Source: Bradyrhizobiaceae bacterium (GTDB taxonomy: Bacteria > Pseudomonadota > Alphaproteobacteria > Rhizobiales > Xanthobacteraceae). From it: a DNA stretch of 9,693 nucleotides. How positions within the stretch are numbered: position 1 is the first letter of the stretch; each line of letters starts with the position of its first letter. The notes beneath the pieces were generated by a model. That model searched no databases, was not told the DNA's origin, and saw only the letters and a list, made by a program, of their open reading frames with translations. This document shows positions 1 to 7,306 of this stretch, piece by piece. The stretch is taken from the NCBI GenBank assembly GCA_016793685.1, contig JAEULX010000019.1, positions 1-9,693 of the forward strand. Reading direction: 5' to 3'. The translations under genes were made by a program, and so were the position numbers.

Positions 1-52
1 GACGCTCGTTCGAATCGTCAACGCCTCTACCGAACCTCGATTGGAGAACAGC

Positions 53-958
53 ATGGCCAAGCTTCGACAGATCGCCTTCTACGGCAAGGGTGGCATCGGC
101 AAGTCCACCACCTCGCAGAACACCCTCGCGGCGCTGGCCGAGATGGGCCAGAAGATCCTCATCGTCGGTTGCGACCCCAAGGCCGACTCGACCCGCCTTA
201 TCATGAATGTGAAAGCGCAGAACACAGTGCTCAGCCTGGCCGCACAGGCCGGTTCGGTCGAAGACCTCGAACTCGACGACGTTCTGAAGGTCGGCTTCAA
301 GGGTATCAAGTGCGTGGAATCCGGCGGTCCGGAGCCGGGCGTCGGTTGCGCCGGCCGCGGCGTCATCACCTCGATCAACTTCCTCGAGGAGAACGGCGCC
401 TACGACGATGTCGACTATGTCTGCTACGACGTGCTCGGCGACGTGGTGTGCGGCGGCTTCGCCATGCCGATCCGCGAGAACAAGGCGCAGGAAATCTACA
501 TCGTCATGTCCGGTGAGATGATGGCGCTCTATGCCGCCAATAACATCTCGCGCGGCATTCTGAAGTATGCGCAATCCGGCGGCGTCCGGCTCGGCGGCCT
601 CATCTGCAACGAGCGCCAGACCGACCGCGAACTCGACCTCTCGGAAGCGCTGGCGAAGAAGCTCAACACCAAGCTCATCCACTTCGTGCCGCGCGACAAT
701 ATCGTGCAGCACGCCGAGCTGCGGCGCCAAACGGTGATCCAGTACGCGCCCGACTCCAAGCAGGCCAACGAGTATCGCGCGCTGGCGAAGAAGATCCACG
801 AGAACTCCGGCAAGGGCACCATCCCGACCCCGATCTCCATGGACGAGCTGGAGCAGATGCTGCTCGAATTCGGACTGATGAAGACCGAGGAGCAGATGCT
901 GGCCGAACTGACGGCGAAGGAAGCGGCGGCGAAGCAGGCATCGGCCGCCGTGCACTAA
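53..958 (+). CDS. nifH: Nitrogenase iron protein (dinitrogenase reductase) NifH
   Basis: A 301-residue NifH, full length for the family. It is the ATP-dependent homodimeric electron donor to the MoFe protein and is also needed for FeMo-co maturation. Visible signatures are the P-loop GKGGIGKST at residues 11-19, the switch segment DPKADSTR at 41-48, and the two cysteines that bridge the [4Fe-4S] cluster between subunits, Cys99 (in GVGCAGRGV) and Cys133 (in DVVCGGFAMP). Arg102, in the same GCAGRGV motif, is the residue that DraT ADP-ribosylates in organisms that have DraT/DraG; neither gene is in this window. The ATG at 53 (MAKLRQIAFYGKGG) is chosen because GGAG at 43-46 sits 6 nt upstream and homologues start here. 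An in-frame TTG at 41 would add four residues but has no better ribosome site. The C-terminus is a short Ala/Lys-rich tail. Only 52 bp precede the gene, and no -24/-12 promoter is visible there. First gene of nifHDKENX. Confidence 0.98.
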   Translation: MAKLRQIAFYGKGGIGKSTTSQNTLAALAEMGQKILIVGCDPKADSTRLIMNVKAQNTVLSLAAQAGSVEDLELDDVLKVGFKGIKCVESGGPEPGVGCAGRGVITSINFLEENGAYDDVDYVCYDVLGDVVCGGFAMPIRENKAQEIYIVMSGEMMALYAANNISRGILKYAQSGGVRLGGLICNERQTDRELDLSEALAKKLNTKLIHFVPRDNIVQHAELRRQTVIQYAPDSKQANEYRALAKKIHENSGKGTIPTPISMDELEQMLLEFGLMKTEEQMLAELTAKEAAAKQASAAVH

Positions 959-980
959 GCACGGGATATCGCATTCGGGC

Positions 981-1000
981 GCGGCGGCGCGATCCGCCGC
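981..1000 (+). other. Stem-loop between nifH and nifD
   Basis: Perfect inverted repeat GCGGCGG (981-987) and CCGCCGC (994-1000) around a 6-nt loop, in the 73-bp nifH-nifD gap. No T-run follows, so it is not a classical intrinsic terminator. Stem-loops after nifH are known in several diazotrophs to stabilise a nifH-only transcript, which would suit the need for excess Fe protein. That role here is inferred. Confidence 0.5.
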
Positions 1001-1031
1001 TGCCTGTGCGTCATCCAACAAGGAACACGCC

Positions 1032-2540
1032 ATGAGTCTCGACTACAAGAATGACGGCGCCTTCCACGAGAAGGTGATTGAGGAGGTGTTGGCCGCGTAT
1101 CCGGAGAAGTTCGCCAAGCGCCGCCGCAAGCATCTGACCGTCGCCAAACCGGTGGCGGACGCCAGCGAAACGGCGGAAGACGGCGGCACGGTCACCGAAT
1201 GTTCGGTGAAGTCGAACATCAAATCGCTTCCGGGCGTCATGACCATCCGCGGTTGCGCCTACGCCGGCTCCAAGGGCGTGGTGTGGGGCCCGGTCAAGGA
1301 CATGGTGCACATCAGCCACGGCCCGGTCGGCTGCGGCCAGTATTCCTGGTCACAGCGCCGCAACTACTACACCGGCACCACCGGCATCGACACCTTCGTG
1401 ACGATGCAGTTCACGTCCGACTTCCAGGAACGCGACATCGTGTTCGGCGGCGACAAGAAGCTCGTCAAGATCATCGACGAGATCGATACCCTGTTCCCGC
1501 TGGCGAAGGGCGTCACCGTTCAGTCCGAATGTCCGATCGGCCTCATTGGAGACGACATCGAAGCCGTCGCCAAGAAGAAGGCCAAGGAGATCGGCAAGAC
1601 CATCGTGCCGGTGCGCTGCGAAGGGTTCCGCGGCGTGTCGCAGTCGCTCGGCCACCACATCGCCAACGACACCATCCGCGATTGGGTGCTGGACAAGAAG
1701 GAAAGCGACTACGAGCCCACTCCGTACGACGTCAACATCATCGGCGACTACAATATCGGCGGCGACGCCTGGGCGTCGCGGCATCTGCTGGAGCAGATCG
1801 GCCTGCGGGTGATCGCAAGCTGGTCGGGCGACACCTCGCTCGCCGAAATCGAGCGCGCGCCCAAAGCGAAGCTCAATCTCATCCACTGCTACCGGTCGAT
1901 GAACTACATCTGCCGGCACATGGAAGAGAAATACGGCGTCGCCTGGATGGAGTACAACTTCTTCGGCCCGTCGCAGATCGCCGCCTCGCTGCGCAAGATC
2001 GCCAAGCAGTTCGGGCCCGAGATCGAGGAAAAGGCCGAGCAGGTCATCCTCGCCAACCAGCCGCTGGTCGACAAGATCATCGCCAAGTATCGCCCGCGCC
2101 TCGAGGGCAAGACGGTGATGCTCTACGTCGGCGGGCTGCGCCCGCGCCACATCGTCACCGCCTACGAAGATCTCGGCATGAAGATCGTCGGCGCCGGTTA
2201 CGAGTTCGCCCACAACGACGACTATCAGCGCACCGGCCACTATGTGCGGGAAGGCACGCTGATCTACGACGACGTCACCGGCTACGAGCTGGACGCCTTC
2301 ATCCAGCGGGTCCGGCCCGACCTCGTCGGCTCCGGCATCAAGGAAAAGTACCCGGTGCAAAAGCTCGGCGTCCCGTTCCGGCAGATGCACAGCTGGGACT
2401 ATTCCGGGCCGTACCACGCCTATGACGGCTTCGCGATCTTCGCTCGCGACATGGACCTGGCGATCAACAACCCGGTCTGGGGCCTGTTCGATCCGCCGTG
2501 GAAGGCGAAGGAAACCCCGGTCCTCGAAGCCGCTGAATGA
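1032..2540 (+). CDS. nifD: Nitrogenase MoFe protein alpha chain NifD
   Basis: A 502-residue alpha subunit of the alpha2beta2 dinitrogenase, which holds the FeMo-cofactor and shares the P-cluster with NifK. P-cluster cysteines are Cys75 (RGCAYAG), Cys101 (GPVGCGQYSW) and Cys167 (QSECPIGLIGDD). FeMo-co is held by Cys286 (LIHCYRSMNYI) and His453 (QMHSWDYSGPYH), equivalent to Azotobacter Cys275 and His442. The active-site run SQSLGHHIAND (203-213) includes the counterparts of Gln191 and His195. The start ATG at 1032 has an AAGGA ribosome site about 7 nt upstream. Residues 41-57 form a short acidic, low-complexity linker before the conserved SVKSNIK block; it varies between homologues and is slightly long here. 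All catalytic and ligand residues are present, so the enzyme should be a functional Mo nitrogenase rather than VnfD or AnfD. It is followed by an unusually long 178-bp gap before nifK. Confidence 0.98.
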   Translation: MSLDYKNDGAFHEKVIEEVLAAYPEKFAKRRRKHLTVAKPVADASETAEDGGTVTECSVKSNIKSLPGVMTIRGCAYAGSKGVVWGPVKDMVHISHGPVGCGQYSWSQRRNYYTGTTGIDTFVTMQFTSDFQERDIVFGGDKKLVKIIDEIDTLFPLAKGVTVQSECPIGLIGDDIEAVAKKKAKEIGKTIVPVRCEGFRGVSQSLGHHIANDTIRDWVLDKKESDYEPTPYDVNIIGDYNIGGDAWASRHLLEQIGLRVIASWSGDTSLAEIERAPKAKLNLIHCYRSMNYICRHMEEKYGVAWMEYNFFGPSQIAASLRKIAKQFGPEIEEKAEQVILANQPLVDKIIAKYRPRLEGKTVMLYVGGLRPRHIVTAYEDLGMKIVGAGYEFAHNDDYQRTGHYVREGTLIYDDVTGYELDAFIQRVRPDLVGSGIKEKYPVQKLGVPFRQMHSWDYSGPYHAYDGFAIFARDMDLAINNPVWGLFDPPWKAKETPVLEAAE

Positions 2541-2546
2541 GCGAAT

Positions 2547-2572
2547 CCGCGCGAGCCCCGGCACTCGCGCGG
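2547..2572 (+). other. First stem-loop in the nifD-nifK gap
   Basis: Perfect 9-bp stem CCGCGCGAG (2547-2555) and CTCGCGCGG (2564-2572) with an 8-nt loop, starting 6 nt after the nifD stop. No T-run follows. A transcript-stability or processing element is the likeliest role, by inference. Confidence 0.5.
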
Positions 2573-2574
2573 CG

Positions 2575-2618
2575 CCTCCCGCGGCCCGAAGGTTTTGACC
2601 CTTCGTCGCCGCGGGAGG
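2575..2618 (+). other. Large stem-loop in the nifD-nifK gap
   Basis: Outer stem CCTCCCGCGGC (2575-2585) pairs with GCCGCGGGAGG (2608-2618), 11 bp. Inner stem CGAAGG (2587-2592) pairs with CCTTCG (2600-2605), 6 bp. They are separated by a small 1x2 internal loop and closed by a 7-nt TTTTGAC loop. This is 17 base pairs in total. It has no 3' T-tract, so it is not a typical intrinsic terminator. The rest of the gap up to nifK has no promoter or gene that I can see, only a 12-nt GC palindrome at 2686-2697. Confidence 0.6.
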
Positions 2619-2718
2619 TCTCCCGAAAGCCGACGGGCCTCACCGCCGGAATCGTCGACCACGGAATAACGCGTGGCGCCGTATCGCGCGGCCGCGCAAA
2701 GAACGACAGGAGTTGACC

Positions 2719-4257
2719 ATGCCACAGTCGGCCGACCGAATTCTCGATCATGCGCCGCTATTTCGCGAGCCGGAGTACACCGAACTGCTCGCGCGCAAGC
2801 GTGAAAATTTCGAATGCCCGGCGTCCACCGCCGATATCGAAGCGCAGTCCGAGTACAGCAAGGGCTGGGAATATCGCGAAAAGAACCTCGCCCGCGAAGC
2901 GCTGGTGATCAATCCGGCGAAAGCCTGCCAGCCTCTCGGCGCGGTGTTCGCCGCCGCCGGCTTCGAGGGAACGCTGTCCTTCGTGCATGGTTCGCAGGGC
3001 TGCGTCGCCTATTACCGCTCGCACCTCGCGCGTCACTTCAAGGAGCCGGCTTCGGCGGTGTCGTCGTCGATGACCGAGGACGCAGCCGTGTTCGGCGGCC
3101 TCAACAACATGGTCGATGGCCTCGCCAACGCCTATTCGCTCTACGATCCGAAGATGATCGCGGTTTCGACCACCTGCATGGCGGAAGTGATCGGCGACGA
3201 CCTGCACGCGTTTATCGAAACGTCGCGGCAGAAGGGCTCGGTGCCGCAGGAGTTCGACGTCCCGTTCGCGCACACGCCCGCCTTCGTCGGCAGCCACGTC
3301 GACGGCTACGACAACATGGTCAAGGGCGTGGTCGAGCACTTCTGGGAGGGCAAGGAGCGCCAGCCCAACGACACGATCAACATCATTCCCGGTTTCGACG
3401 GGTTCTGCGTCGGCAACAACCGCGAGCTCAAGCGCATCCTCAACCTGATGGGCGTCAAGTACACCATGGTGCAGGATGCGTCCGATCAGTACGACACGCC
3501 GTCCGACGGCGAGTTCCGCATGTATTACGGCGGCACCAAGCTCGAAGACGTCGCGGCCGCGGTCAATGCCAAGGCCACCCTGTCGATGCAGCACTACTGC
3601 ACCCGCAAGGTGCTCGACTACGCGGCGGACAAGGGGCATATGACCGCGAGCTTCCGCTATCCGCTCGGCGTCAGCGCCACCGACGAGCTGCTGCTGAAGA
3701 TCGCCGAGCTGACCGGCGCGGCCATTCCGGAAGAACTCACGCTCGAACGCGGCCGCCTGGTCGATGCGCTCGCCGACTCGCAGGCCTATCTGCACGGCAA
3801 GCGCTTTGCGATCTTCGGCGATCCCGACTTCGTCTCCGGCGTGACACGCTTCCTGATGGAGTGTGGCGCCGAGCCGGTCCATTGCCTCGCCACCAACGGA
3901 ACCAAGCCCTGGGTCGAAGATATGGAGGCGCTGCTTGCCTCATCGCCCTTCGGCGCCGACGGCAAGGTCTGGCAGGGCAAGGACCTCTGGCATCTCCGCT
4001 CGCTGCTGTTCACCGAGCCGGTCGATTTCATGATCGGCAGCTCGTACGGCAAATATCTCGAGCGCGACACCAACACGCCGCTGATCCGGCTCGCCTTCCC
4101 GATCTTCGATCGGCACCATCACCACAGGTTCCCGCTGTGGGGCTATCAGGGTGGCCTGCGTCTCGTGACGACCATCCTCGACAAGATATTCGACAAGCTC
4201 GACGCCGACTCCAACGAGGCCGGCAAGACGGATATCTCGTTCGATCTGACGCGGTAA
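2719..4257 (+). CDS. nifK: Nitrogenase MoFe protein beta chain NifK
   Basis: A 512-residue beta subunit that pairs with NifD and co-ligates the P-cluster, which relays electrons from NifH to FeMo-co. P-cluster cysteines are Cys70 (NPAKACQPLG), Cys95 (GSQGCVAYY) and Cys153 (STTCMAEVIGDD), with the same numbering as Azotobacter vinelandii. Position 188, a serine ligand of the oxidised cluster in A. vinelandii, is Ala here (HTPAFVGSH), and position 99 is Tyr instead of Phe. The block IFDRHHHHRFPLWGYQGG near the C-terminus is typical of NifK. The start at ATG 2719 is set by AGGAG at 2708-2712, 6 nt upstream; an in-frame TTG at 2713 lies too close to that site. The protein ends in the usual (K)TDxSFDLTR-type tail. 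Co-transcribed with nifD, but separated from it by hairpin-forming DNA. Confidence 0.98.
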   Translation: MPQSADRILDHAPLFREPEYTELLARKRENFECPASTADIEAQSEYSKGWEYREKNLAREALVINPAKACQPLGAVFAAAGFEGTLSFVHGSQGCVAYYRSHLARHFKEPASAVSSSMTEDAAVFGGLNNMVDGLANAYSLYDPKMIAVSTTCMAEVIGDDLHAFIETSRQKGSVPQEFDVPFAHTPAFVGSHVDGYDNMVKGVVEHFWEGKERQPNDTINIIPGFDGFCVGNNRELKRILNLMGVKYTMVQDASDQYDTPSDGEFRMYYGGTKLEDVAAAVNAKATLSMQHYCTRKVLDYAADKGHMTASFRYPLGVSATDELLLKIAELTGAAIPEELTLERGRLVDALADSQAYLHGKRFAIFGDPDFVSGVTRFLMECGAEPVHCLATNGTKPWVEDMEALLASSPFGADGKVWQGKDLWHLRSLLFTEPVDFMIGSSYGKYLERDTNTPLIRLAFPIFDRHHHHRFPLWGYQGGLRLVTTILDKIFDKLDADSNEAGKTDISFDLTR

Positions 4258-4267
4258 GTCGCGTGAC

Positions 4268-4293
4268 GCCACGGCGACGCCCGTCGCCGTGGC
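4268..4293 (+). other. Stem-loop between nifK and nifE
   Basis: Perfect 11-bp inverted repeat GCCACGGCGAC (4268-4278) and GTCGCCGTGGC (4283-4293) around a 4-nt GCCC loop. It can extend through GCGT (4261-4264) and ACGC (4294-4297) with a 3-nt bulge. It fills most of the 60-bp nifK-nifE gap and ends 11 nt before the nifE ribosome site. With no T-tract it more likely marks a processing or attenuation point between structural and cofactor genes than a full terminator. Function is inferred. Confidence 0.6.
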
Positions 4294-4317
4294 ACGCACT
4301 CCCTGGAGCGCACCGCG

Positions 4318-5892
4318 ATGATGAAGGACAAGGTCCAGCATCTCTTCGACGAGCCCGCTTGCCAGAAAAACCAGGCTAACTCGGAGAAGGAGCGGCGAAC
4401 CGGCTGCTCCAAGCCGCTGACGCCGGGCGCGGCGGCGGGCGGCTGCGCGTTCGACGGCGCCAAGATCGCGCTGCAGCCGGTGACGGACGTCGCCCATCTG
4501 GTGCATGGCCCGCTCGCCTGCGAGGGCAATTCCTGGGATAATCGCGGCTCGGGATCCTCGGGCCCGATGCTCTGGCGCACCAGCTTCACCACCGATCTCG
4601 CCGAGATCGACATCGTGATGGGGCAGGGGGAGCGCAAGCTCTACAAGGCGATCCGCGAAATCGCGACGCGCTACCGCCCGCCGGCGATTTTCGTCTATTC
4701 CACCTGCGTCACGGCGCTGGTCGGGGACGACATCGACGCGGTGTGCCGGCACGCCTCGGAAAAATACGGGCTGCCGGTCATCCCCATCAACGCGCCCGGT
4801 TTCGTCGGCTCGAAGAACTTCGGCAACAAGCTCGCGGGCGAAGCCCTGTTCGGGCATGTGATGGGCACGGTCGAGCCGGACGACGCCGGGCCGACCGACA
4901 TCAACGTGCTCGGCGAGTTCAACCTGTCGGGCGAGTTCTGGATGGTGAAGCCGCTGTTCGAGCGGCTCGGCATCCGCATCCGCGCCTCGATCCCCGGCGA
5001 TGCGCGCTACGCCGACATCGCCGCCGCCCACACTGCGCGCGTCAACATGGTGGTGTGTTCGACCGCCCTGGTCACGCTTGCCCGCAAGATGCAGGAGCGC
5101 TGGGGCATCCCGTTTTTCGAGGGGTCGTTCTACGGCATTTCCGACACCTCCGAGGCGTTGCGCAACACCGCAGCGCTCCTGGTCGAGCAGGGTGTCGCTC
5201 CCAGCCTGCTCGACCGGGCGGAGGCGCTGATCGCCGAGCAGGAAGCGAGCGCCTTGGCGCGGCTCGCGCCGTATCGCGAACGGCTCGCCGGCAAACGCGT
5301 CCTGCTCAATACCGGCGGGGTGAAGTCGTGGTCCGTCGTATCCGCGCTGATGGAGGTCGGCATGGAGATCGTCGGCACCTCGGTGAAGAAATCGACGCCC
5401 GAGGACAAGGACCGGATCAGGGCGCTGATGCACGACGATCCGCACATGTTCGAGGCGATGGCCCCGCGCGATCTCTACAAGCTGCTGGCGGCCGGCGAGG
5501 CCGACATCATGCTGTCCGGCGGGCGCACGCAGTTCATCGCGCTCAAGGCGAAGGTGCCTTGGCTCGACATCAATCAGGAACGCCACAACGCCTATGCCGG
5601 TTACGACGGCATGGTCGAGTTGGTGCGGCAGATCGACCTCGCGATTCACAACCCCGTCTGGGAGGAGGTCCGCGCAGCAGCGCCGTGGGATGACGCGGGG
5701 CAGTTGACCGCCGCACATTCGGAGAGCGCAGGCGAGGGCGATCCATCGAAAGAGCCTGCCGCTTCCGCGTACGTCGCACGGCACCGCAAGAAATTTGCCG
5801 ATACGCGCGTGGACAACACCGATCCCAATTTTTTGGCCCATCACCGCAAGAAGTTCGCCGGCGCTGCCGGTGACGACATGGGCGAATGCTGA
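4318..5892 (+). CDS. nifE: FeMo-cofactor scaffold protein NifE
   Basis: A 524-residue NifE, the alpha-like subunit of the NifEN scaffold on which the NifB-made iron-sulfur core becomes FeMo-co. It resembles NifD. Conserved cysteines are Cys43 (GGCAFDGAK), Cys68 (GPLACEGNSW) and Cys130 (YSTCVTALVGDD), expected ligands of the permanent cluster shared with NifN, plus Cys247 (MVVCSTALV), matching the NifD cofactor cysteine. The run TGGVKSWSVVSAL (332-344) and the segment SGGRTQFIALK (400-410) are typical NifE. GGAG at 4305-4308 lies 9 nt before ATG 4318; a second ATG at 4321 is an equally possible start. The core ends near residue 457 (APWDD). The remaining ~65 residues are a hydrophilic extension ending in a duplicated HRKKFA-containing unit, absent from shorter NifE proteins such as that of A. 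vinelandii. nifN starts 10 nt after the stop. Confidence 0.97.
   Translation: MMKDKVQHLFDEPACQKNQANSEKERRTGCSKPLTPGAAAGGCAFDGAKIALQPVTDVAHLVHGPLACEGNSWDNRGSGSSGPMLWRTSFTTDLAEIDIVMGQGERKLYKAIREIATRYRPPAIFVYSTCVTALVGDDIDAVCRHASEKYGLPVIPINAPGFVGSKNFGNKLAGEALFGHVMGTVEPDDAGPTDINVLGEFNLSGEFWMVKPLFERLGIRIRASIPGDARYADIAAAHTARVNMVVCSTALVTLARKMQERWGIPFFEGSFYGISDTSEALRNTAALLVEQGVAPSLLDRAEALIAEQEASALARLAPYRERLAGKRVLLNTGGVKSWSVVSALMEVGMEIVGTSVKKSTPEDKDRIRALMHDDPHMFEAMAPRDLYKLLAAGEADIMLSGGRTQFIALKAKVPWLDINQERHNAYAGYDGMVELVRQIDLAIHNPVWEEVRAAAPWDDAGQLTAAHSESAGEGDPSKEPAASAYVARHRKKFADTRVDNTDPNFLAHHRKKFAGAAGDDMGEC
5773..5889 (+). repeat. Tandem 20-residue duplication at the NifE C-terminus
   Basis: Two in-frame units spaced exactly 60 bp apart encode YVARHRKKFAD... 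(residues 485-504) and FLAHHRKKFAG... (505-524). They share A-x-HRKKFA and similar flanks, and the underlying DNA is also alike (CACCGCAAGAA at 5782-5792 and 5842-5852). The second unit runs to the stop codon. Third-position differences show it is not a very recent duplication. Confidence 0.7.
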
Positions 5893-5902
5893 GGGTGGAA
5901 CG

Positions 5903-7306
5903 ATGACCAAAGTGACGGCGATCCAAAAGGCTGCTTCGATCAACCCCTTAAAATCGTCGCAGCCCCTTGGAGCCGCTTTCGCTTTCCTCGGCGTCGAAGG
6001 AGCGATGCCTCTGTTCCACGGCGGTCAGGGCTGCACGTCGTTCGCCCTCGTGCTGTTCGTCCGCCACTTCAAGGAAACGATTCCGCTGCAGACCACGGCG
6101 CTCGACGAGGTCGCGACCATTCTCGGCGGCGCCGACCATCTCGAGGAAGCGCTGCTCAATCTGAAGGCGCGCGCGAACCCCAAGCTGATCGGCGTTTGCA
6201 CGACGGCGCTGGTGGAGACGCGCGGCGAGGACTTCGCCGGCGACATTGCCTTGATCAAGCAGCGCCGCGCCTGCGAACTGGCCGGCACCGAGATCGTGCT
6301 GGTGCAAACGCCCGACTTCGACGGCGCGATCGAGGAGGGCTGGAGCAAAGCGGTGACGGCGCTGATCGACAATCTGGTTGCGCCGGAGGCGGCGCCTGCA
6401 ACAGCGCCCGCGCGCACCGATTTCGACCAGATCAATATCTTGCCGGGCTGGCATCTCACCGTCGCCGATCTCGAGCTTCTGCGCGAGACCGTCGAGGCCT
6501 TCGGCCTGACGCCGAATATCGTGCCCGATATTTCCGGCTCGCTCGACGGCACGGTGCCTGACCGCTGGATTCCCACGACCTACGGCGGAACGCCGGTCGA
6601 CTCCATTCGTTCGCTCGGTTCCGCTGCGCATACGATCGCCATCGGCGAGCACATGCGCCGGCCCGCTCAGCGCCTTTCGGAAATCTCCGGCGTCCCCTTC
6701 ACGCTGTTCGAATCGCTCTCCTCGCTCGCCTCGGTCGATATCTTCGTCACGCTGCTGGCGCAGCTGTCCGGGCGTCCGGTGCCGCCGAAAATCCGCCGCC
6801 GCCGCCGCCAGCTCGAGGACGCGCTGCTCGACGGACACTTCTTCTTCAGCGGCAAGCGGATCGCGATCGCGGCGGAACCCGACCAGCTCTACGCGCTCGC
6901 GACCTTCGTCACCGGGCTTGGCGCCGAGGTCGTTGTCGCAGTGACGACAACGCCGAACTCGCCCGTTCTGACCAAGGTGCCGGCGCAAGAGGTGAGGGTG
7001 GGCGATCTCGGCGATTTCGAAGATCTCGCGACCGGCGCGGCCTGCGATCTCCTGGTGAGCCACAGCCATGGTCGGCAGGCCTCCGAGCGCCTGGGTGTTC
7101 CGCTCATGCGCGTCGGCTTTCCGATCTTCGATCGGCTCGGCAGCCAACACCGGCGAACCATTCTTTACGAGGGTGTGCGCGACCTGGTGTTCGAAGTCGC
7201 GAATGTGTTCCAGGCGCATCCTCACGTGCATACGAGCGAGGAACTCGACCCGTTCAGGGAGCGTGGAGACTACCATGACCGCCATACGCAAATTGCGCAT
7301 CATTGA
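5903..7306 (+). CDS. nifN: FeMo-cofactor scaffold protein NifN
   Basis: A 467-residue NifN, the beta-like partner of NifE in the NifE2N2 scaffold. It mirrors NifK: NPLKSSQPLGAAFAFLG (14-30) aligns with NifK NPAKACQPLGAVFAA but has Ser at the first P-cluster cysteine position, as expected for NifN, which carries a simpler [4Fe-4S] cluster. Cys44 (GGQGCTSFALV) is the expected remaining ligand. Other family features are TTALDEVATILGGADHLEEA (64-83), TTALVETRGEDFAGD (100-114), VPTTYGG-like PTTYGG, and the C-terminal SHSHGRQASERLGVPLMRVGFPIFDRLGSQH block. ATG 5903 follows the nifE stop by 10 nt with a GGGTGG purine-rich site between them, implying coupled translation and equimolar NifE and NifN. 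The end runs 32 bp into nifX, so the last ten or so residues are a nonconserved His/Asp-rich tail. Confidence 0.97.
   Translation: MTKVTAIQKAASINPLKSSQPLGAAFAFLGVEGAMPLFHGGQGCTSFALVLFVRHFKETIPLQTTALDEVATILGGADHLEEALLNLKARANPKLIGVCTTALVETRGEDFAGDIALIKQRRACELAGTEIVLVQTPDFDGAIEEGWSKAVTALIDNLVAPEAAPATAPARTDFDQINILPGWHLTVADLELLRETVEAFGLTPNIVPDISGSLDGTVPDRWIPTTYGGTPVDSIRSLGSAAHTIAIGEHMRRPAQRLSEISGVPFTLFESLSSLASVDIFVTLLAQLSGRPVPPKIRRRRRQLEDALLDGHFFFSGKRIAIAAEPDQLYALATFVTGLGAEVVVAVTTTPNSPVLTKVPAQEVRVGDLGDFEDLATGAACDLLVSHSHGRQASERLGVPLMRVGFPIFDRLGSQHRRTILYEGVRDLVFEVANVFQAHPHVHTSEELDPFRERGDYHDRHTQIAHH

Noticed and set aside
1..52. NifA site or -24/-12 promoter for nifH
   Set aside because: Only 52 bp precede the gene and none of the elements is present; the promoter must be outside the window.
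2674..2690. TGGCGCC in the nifD-nifK gap as a sigma-54 promoter for nifK
   Set aside because: There is no TTGC-like -12 box at the right spacing, and no TGT-N10-ACA was noticed in the gap.
4290..4304. TGGCACG at 4290-4296 as the -24 part of a nifE promoter
   Set aside because: The half-site is perfect, but the -12 position reads CCCT instead of TTGC, it overlaps the hairpin arm and the ribosome site, and transcription would start almost at the ATG.
3940..5943. Very long minus-strand open frame (667 codons), and similar ones at 5948-7576 and 7624-9108
   Set aside because: They lie opposite nifK/nifE, nifN/nifX and DUF269/fdxB/nifQ, whose plus-strand products match known families throughout. 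Long antisense frames are expected in GC-rich DNA, and the predicted proteins are Arg/Ala/Asp-rich without recognisable domains.
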